In this document: positions 4,245 to 7,858 of the stretch, one piece after another
How the letters are laid out: every line of letters starts with the position of its first letter
Position numbering within the stretch: the first letter of the stretch is position 1
Assembly (NCBI GenBank): GCA_002010925.1
Contig: MTLR01000097.1
Coordinates: 1 to 7,858, forward strand
DNA: 7,858 nucleotides
Direction of reading: 5' to 3'
Origin: Candidatus Bathyarchaeota archaeon JdFR-04
Lineage (GTDB): Archaea; Thermoproteota; Bathyarchaeia; Bathyarchaeales; UBA233
Position numbers and translations under genes: made by a program
Notes under the pieces: generated by a model
Seen by the model: only the letters and a program-made list of their open reading frames with translations
Told to the model about the DNA's origin: nothing
The model's database searches: none

Positions 4245-6026
4245 TTAAGCAGCCCAGAAAGGGTTTTTCCTTCGCATTAGCTCCACATATTCCTTTAAAA
4301 CTTTTTGTTCTTCTGAGGTTAATTGATCCTGGAACTTCGTTTGGAGAAGTTTTGCATGATATTCTGGTATTTTCGCGTATAAGATATCATTCTCTTGGAT
4401 ATGCCTCCCAATTATAGGTTTGTCTATGGATATGGCGACTTGCATGCCCATTGTTGCTTCTGAAACGGGTTTACCTCGATCTTGAATTTGCAGGATTTCA
4501 CCTATTTCTGTACCGTTTCGTCCTCTTGCTAGCCGGATTTTCGGTTTTATCTTACCAGCTAGTATTTCAACGCCAACTATGGCTGGTTTTGCCCTACGAA
4601 AAACATATCCTTCCAAAATTTTGATTTTCGCTGGGGTAACTAATGTTTTGAACTCCTCCTTTAGTTTAGCTTCTCTTTCATTTTTTATCCATTCTAGATA
4701 TTCCTCGGTTAGGTGATAGATTATGTTATGCTGAAAAATCCTTATATTCCGGTTTTTTGCCTCTTCAGCCGCATCAGGTAGTATTTTGACGTTGAAGGCG
4801 AGTATAACTCCATATAAGGGCTCGTTTTCTCTGACTACCATTGCCTCCGTCACATCTCGTTTGGAAACATCACCTACATCAGCGATTCGTATGGGTACAT
4901 TATTCCTTTGGAGAGCTTCAGCTATGGCCTCTAAAGAGCCTAAAGTGTCGGTTTTCAATATTATTCCATTTATATCTGTAGAAATTCGGATTCTTTCAAC
5001 CTCTTCTGTCACAAGAGTTTCATATTTTTCCTTTTCTTCTTCAGAGGGAATCACATATAAGGAGGTTCCTGCGAGAGCCCCTTCTATGTCAGGTGCGACA
5101 ATTTTGACTCCAGAGGCAGCGGAAACCGACTCTACGGATGAGAATTTATCTTTTGGGTCACGGATTTCATCCAAAGGTTTAGGTAATAGTATAGCTCTAA
5201 CCTTCGTTACTATTGGTTTCTCTCTCCCGCCAACAACTATTAAGTCGCCTTTTCTTAAGCTTCCGTCGTAAATTATAACGTTTAAAGTAAGCCCTAATCC
5301 GGGTTCTTCTTTCACTTCCAGAACCGTGCCTTTAGCTGGGCCTTCGGCTGTTTTTAGTCTTTCTTCTAGGTATTGTTGGACTAGTCCTATTAAGACTGTT
5401 AGGAGCTCGGGTATTCCTTCTCCGGTTTTTGCACTTACCGGAACTATTGCTATGGTTTTCGCGAAGTCAACTATTCGGTCGAAGCGGTCGGCTTTAAAAC
5501 CTAGCTTAGAAAATTCCCCTATTATCCGATATAAATGTTCATCTAGGTCTTGTTGAACATAGCGATCTTGCTCATTATAGGTTTTAAGGAACGGTTTGTC
5601 GGGCTTTACAGTCCAGCCCGGAATTCTATCAATTTTGTTGGCAGCAACGAGAAATGGAGTTTTTCTAGACTTCAAAATTTCGATACACTCGTAAGTTTGA
5701 GCCTCAAATCCTCTCAAAACGTCAATCACAAGAATAGCTATGTCGGCTACTCCCCCACCTCGCTTTCGAAGGTTTGCAAACGCCTCGTGCCCAGGGGTAT
5801 CCACCACAAGCAAACCCGGGATTCTTATTTCTCCTCTGATCTTACTGAGTAGAGGACCACAAATCTGCTTTAGAGTTTCAACTGGAAAGAAACTGGCCCC
5901 TATATGCTGAGTAATTCCGCCAGCTTCGTGTGCTTGAACGCTTGTTTTTCTAATTTTATCTAAAAGAAGAGTCTTTCCTGTATCCACGTGTCCGAGTACG
6001 CAGACAATAGGTTGACGAATAGTCAA
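4245..6026 (-). CDS. infB: Translation initiation factor aIF5B (IF-2 type GTPase)
   Basis: aIF5B is the ribosome-dependent GTPase that promotes subunit joining and initiator tRNA placement. From the TTG at 6026 it has 593 residues, a normal archaeal length. GTPase motifs: G1 GHVDTGKT (12-19), G2 GGITQHIGA (T39), G3 DTPGHEAF (76-83) with the catalytic His, G4 NKID (130-133) and G5 SAK (198-200). Beta-barrel domain II follows (about 230-335, TVLEVKEEPGLGLTLNVIIYDG), then domain III (DTLGSLEAIAEAL to FNVKILPDAAEEA) and domain IV, closing with the typical RRKNPFWAA. A GTG at 6065 would add 13 residues. The TTG is preferred because it gives MTIRQPIVCVLGHVD, the family opening, and has GGAGG seven nt upstream. 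G1 reads HVDTGKT, as in eukaryotic eIF5B, not the HVDHGKT I recall from euryarchaea. The gene is convergent with ndk. Confidence 0.97.
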   Translation of the reverse strand: MTIRQPIVCVLGHVDTGKTLLLDKIRKTSVQAHEAGGITQHIGASFFPVETLKQICGPLLSKIRGEIRIPGLLVVDTPGHEAFANLRKRGGGVADIAILVIDVLRGFEAQTYECIEILKSRKTPFLVAANKIDRIPGWTVKPDKPFLKTYNEQDRYVQQDLDEHLYRIIGEFSKLGFKADRFDRIVDFAKTIAIVPVSAKTGEGIPELLTVLIGLVQQYLEERLKTAEGPAKGTVLEVKEEPGLGLTLNVIIYDGSLRKGDLIVVGGREKPIVTKVRAILLPKPLDEIRDPKDKFSSVESVSAASGVKIVAPDIEGALAGTSLYVIPSEEEKEKYETLVTEEVERIRISTDINGIILKTDTLGSLEAIAEALQRNNVPIRIADVGDVSKRDVTEAMVVRENEPLYGVILAFNVKILPDAAEEAKNRNIRIFQHNIIYHLTEEYLEWIKNEREAKLKEEFKTLVTPAKIKILEGYVFRRAKPAIVGVEILAGKIKPKIRLARGRNGTEIGEILQIQDRGKPVSEATMGMQVAISIDKPIIGRHIQENDILYAKIPEYHAKLLQTKFQDQLTSEEQKVLKEYVELMRRKNPFWAA

Positions 6027-6033
6027 AACCTTT

Positions 6034-6040
6034 CCTCCTC
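6034..6040 (-). promoter_or_regulatory. Shine-Dalgarno that decides the aIF5B start
   Basis: GAGGAGG on the minus strand, followed by AAAGGTT, ends seven nt before the TTG at 6026. It is the best ribosome-binding site in the window and favours TTG over the GTG at 6065. Confidence 0.7.
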
Positions 6041-6103
6041 TGATGTATAAATTAATTGCAATCACTCTATTCTAAGAGTTCCTAACAAAAATTGGAGTTG
6101 AGC

Positions 6104-6115
6104 ATTATAATTATT
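6104..6115. promoter_or_regulatory. Symmetric TATA region shared by aIF5B and radical SAM genes
   Basis: ATTATAATTATT contains two overlapping 8-bp palindromes, ATTATAAT (6104-6111) and ATAATTAT (6107-6114), so it can act as a TATA element in either direction. On the plus strand it predicts a start near 6135 and a leader of only about 9 nt before the ATG at 6144, which has no Shine-Dalgarno. On the minus strand it predicts a leader of about 57 nt for aIF5B, long enough to include its Shine-Dalgarno. Confidence 0.45.
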
Positions 6116-6143
6116 TCCCTTTCACAATTTTCGAAAATGAAAT

Positions 6144-7703
6144 ATGGCTCAACTAGATAGAAATAACTTGGGCTTACCCTTGCCAGCTGAAAGGCTTCAA
6201 AGAGTTATACTAGAAGTTGTTGTAAACCCTGTTCTGAGATCATTAGTAGACAAGTTTGATTTAGAATGCCCTCGGGATGGAAGTTTACTTCTTAACTCTT
6301 TGAAGCTGTATCTAGGCGAATCAGTTGTTCTATGTCGAGTTTGCAGAGATATAAGCGAAAAAATAGCAAAGCCATTCTACGATGTTGGAAGTCGTTTATT
6401 GCGGTTGGACAAAGCCTTCGTGAAAAACAACTTTCTTAAGAATCCATATGGGGAGGCTTGGCTCAAAGGGTTCGGCTTAATGATGAAAGGCATAAGGAGA
6501 TATGGAATCCAAAGGCCATTCACGCCTGCTGGACCTTTCGAGGTCGTCTGGAACTACACTTACCAATGCAACCTGGGCTGTAAGCATTGTTACGAAGACG
6601 CGGGAAAAAAGCTTCATGAAATGTCATTAGACGAAGCAAAACAAACAGTTGATATTCTTTCGAAAATTGCAGGAATAGGACTTCCTGCATTATCCTTCAG
6701 TGGAGGAGAGCCATTAATGCGGAAAGACTTCTTTGAAGTGGCCGCTTATGCCAAAGAATATATCCCATATGTGAGCATAGCCACAAATGGGACATTAATA
6801 ACTAAGGACATCGCCAAAAGACTTAGAGAAATAAACATCGATTATGTTGAAATAAGTTTAGACGGAGCAACCAAGCAAACTCATGAAAGCTTCAGACGAG
6901 TTCCAGGATGTTTTGAAAAGACTATGGATGGAATACGGAACTGCATTGACGAAGGAATCGACACATGTATAGCTACTACTATACATAGGGAAAACCTGTC
7001 TGAATTCGAAAAGTTACTCGATCTTGCCAAAGAACTCAATGTTCGATTCATTCATTTTAATTATATCCCCACAGGAAGGGCTAAGGCCTTTGTTCAGCTG
7101 GATTTAACCCCTGAAGAACGCTTACACGTTTTAGAAACTTTAGGAAAGGAAATTTTGGACTTATACTTAAAGGCTAAAGAAGAAGAGGAAAAATTTGGAA
7201 GAACAGAAGTAAAAATTGATAAATTTTTCAGCACTTGCCCTCAGTATGCCAGTGTGGTGAAAAGGCTTTCAAGACAAAGAGGCGAAAAATTTGCAGTAGC
7301 AGCTCATTATGCTGCAAAAAGAGGTGTGGAAAACCTTGCAAATTTTTTAGGAGGATGTGGCGCTGGAAGACTTTACTGTTGCCTAGAACCCAACGGTGAC
7401 ATCAAACCCTGCGTTTTCTTTCCAACCAATGGACAAACCGTTCTGGGCAACATTTTGAAGGATAATTTCCAAGATATATGGGACGATGATCCACTTCTAT
7501 GGAAGCTTCGTTCTCGGGATGCACTAGAAAATTATTTGGTAAACGGAAAAACGGTGGGTTGCGGTGTTTGCTCTGATAAGTACGTTTGCGGGGGCTGTCG
7601 AGCTCGTGCTTATAGTTACTTCAATGGAAATATAAATGCTCCAGATGTTGGATGTATAATGAACTTGCCCTTATGGAAGAAAATTGTGGGAAACAAGCTC
7701 TAA
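6144..7703 (+). CDS. Radical SAM/SPASM domain protein, substrate unknown
   Basis: The 519-residue protein should bind several [4Fe-4S] clusters and cleave S-adenosylmethionine to a 5'-deoxyadenosyl radical. A helical N-terminal domain (1-128) carries C42 and a C64-x2-C67 pair. The radical SAM barrel (about 132-330) has the cluster motif C142-x3-C146-x2-C149 and the SAM-binding GGEP (187-190). After a charged insert (345-400) comes a cysteine-rich SPASM-type region: C405, C412, C413, then EPNGDIKPC (C423), C473-x2-C476-x5-C482-x2-C485 in a CGGCRARA context, and C504. This resembles AhbC/AhbD/NirJ haem enzymes and peptide-modifying SPASM enzymes, but nearby haem genes or a precursor peptide are absent, so no reaction can be assigned. 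No Shine-Dalgarno precedes the ATG; the transcript is probably nearly leaderless. The stop interlocks with that of the convergent eS1 gene. Confidence 0.92.
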   Translation: MAQLDRNNLGLPLPAERLQRVILEVVVNPVLRSLVDKFDLECPRDGSLLLNSLKLYLGESVVLCRVCRDISEKIAKPFYDVGSRLLRLDKAFVKNNFLKNPYGEAWLKGFGLMMKGIRRYGIQRPFTPAGPFEVVWNYTYQCNLGCKHCYEDAGKKLHEMSLDEAKQTVDILSKIAGIGLPALSFSGGEPLMRKDFFEVAAYAKEYIPYVSIATNGTLITKDIAKRLREINIDYVEISLDGATKQTHESFRRVPGCFEKTMDGIRNCIDEGIDTCIATTIHRENLSEFEKLLDLAKELNVRFIHFNYIPTGRAKAFVQLDLTPEERLHVLETLGKEILDLYLKAKEEEEKFGRTEVKIDKFFSTCPQYASVVKRLSRQRGEKFAVAAHYAAKRGVENLANFLGGCGAGRLYCCLEPNGDIKPCVFFPTNGQTVLGNILKDNFQDIWDDDPLLWKLRSRDALENYLVNGKTVGCGVCSDKYVCGGCRARAYSYFNGNINAPDVGCIMNLPLWKKIVGNKL

Positions 7704-7858
7704 GCTTGAGCTGCCGTTGGCACCGCTATTTCTTTAATTTCAGGTTTTCTTAAAAGCTTTGATTTTCTTACTCCTACGTGGCGCAGGGGTGCTATTTTTT
7801 TTGCTTCGTTATAGATATCAGAGGCTATTTTTCCGAGAACCATCTCTTGAGCGAACTG
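7700..7858 (-). CDS. rps3ae: Ribosomal protein S3Ae (eS1), C-terminal fragment
   Basis: A frame entering from the right edge ends at a TAG at 7700-7702; 52 residues are visible. The segment VLGKIASDIYNEAKKIAPLRHVGVRKSKLL matches, from memory, the conserved C-terminal helix and strand of archaeal S3Ae (typically IYKEAKKIYPLRRVEIRKSKVL). S3Ae is a small-subunit protein on the platform near the mRNA exit. The remainder of the tail (RKPEIKEIAVPTAAQA) is less conserved. Identification rests on this short segment, so it is good but not certain. The final codons overlap the stop of the convergent radical SAM gene by 4 nt. Confidence 0.75.
   Translation of the reverse strand, partial: QFAQEMVLGKIASDIYNEAKKIAPLRHVGVRKSKLLRKPEIKEIAVPTAAQA

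Noticed and set aside
4786..5852. Plus-strand open frames opposite aIF5B
   Set aside because: The aIF5B frame is conserved throughout; the opposite frames show no recognisable domain and are shadows.
6136..6159. Seven-codon plus-strand upstream ORF (MKYGSTR) overlapping the radical SAM start
   Set aside because: It is too short to judge, and the predicted transcript start (about 6135) leaves almost no leader; probably chance.
6144..7703. Radical SAM gene as AhbD or a ribosomally made peptide maturase
   Set aside because: The SPASM cysteine pattern fits several families, and no haem genes or precursor peptide are visible nearby, so a specific name would be invention.

Overview
The window is archaeal chromosome, almost entirely housekeeping. 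Diagnostic genes are transcription factor B (TFB), the H/ACA RNP protein Gar1, ribosomal proteins L7Ae (eL8), S28e (eS28) and L24e (eL24), nucleoside diphosphate kinase, initiation factor aIF5B, and the C-terminus of what looks like ribosomal protein S3Ae (eS1). The DNA is moderately AT-rich. TATA-like elements lie upstream of genes, several genes have short or nearly absent leaders, and at least four genes appear to start with TTG. Together these suggest an uncultivated lineage on the TACK/Bathyarchaeia side, but rank below Archaea is a guess.

Layout. At 1-156 (-) is the N-terminus of an unidentified protein, divergent from a small helical-repeat protein at 255-662 (+). A convergent spacer (663-938) follows. 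Next is a minus-strand block read right to left: gar1, tfb (start codon directly abutting the gar1 stop), then a zinc-ribbon/coiled-coil protein. Across a roughly 210-bp divergent spacer rich in inverted repeats begins a plus-strand operon, rpl7ae-rps28e-rpl24e-ndk, with two 4-nt overlaps. aIF5B (-) converges on ndk with only 4 nt between them. It shares a symmetric TATA region with a divergent radical SAM/SPASM protein (6144-7703, +), whose stop codon interlocks with that of the partial eS1 gene (-).

How the genes fit together. L7Ae is both a ribosomal protein and a shared kink-turn-binding subunit of C/D and H/ACA guide RNPs, and Gar1 is an H/ACA subunit. The divergent spacer therefore separates two partners of one RNP, and Gar1 is followed directly by a general transcription factor. 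In euryarchaeal genomes I remember, rpl7ae-rps28e-rpl24e-ndk-infB are co-directional; here infB is flipped and followed by a radical SAM gene. I saw no mobile element, CRISPR array, tRNA or rRNA, and no clear novel system. The most interesting points are the two divergent promoters with 10-bp inverted repeats, the uncharacterised radical SAM/SPASM protein with a cysteine-containing N-terminal domain, the zinc-ribbon/leucine-zipper protein next to tfb, and the eukaryote-like P-loop of aIF5B.
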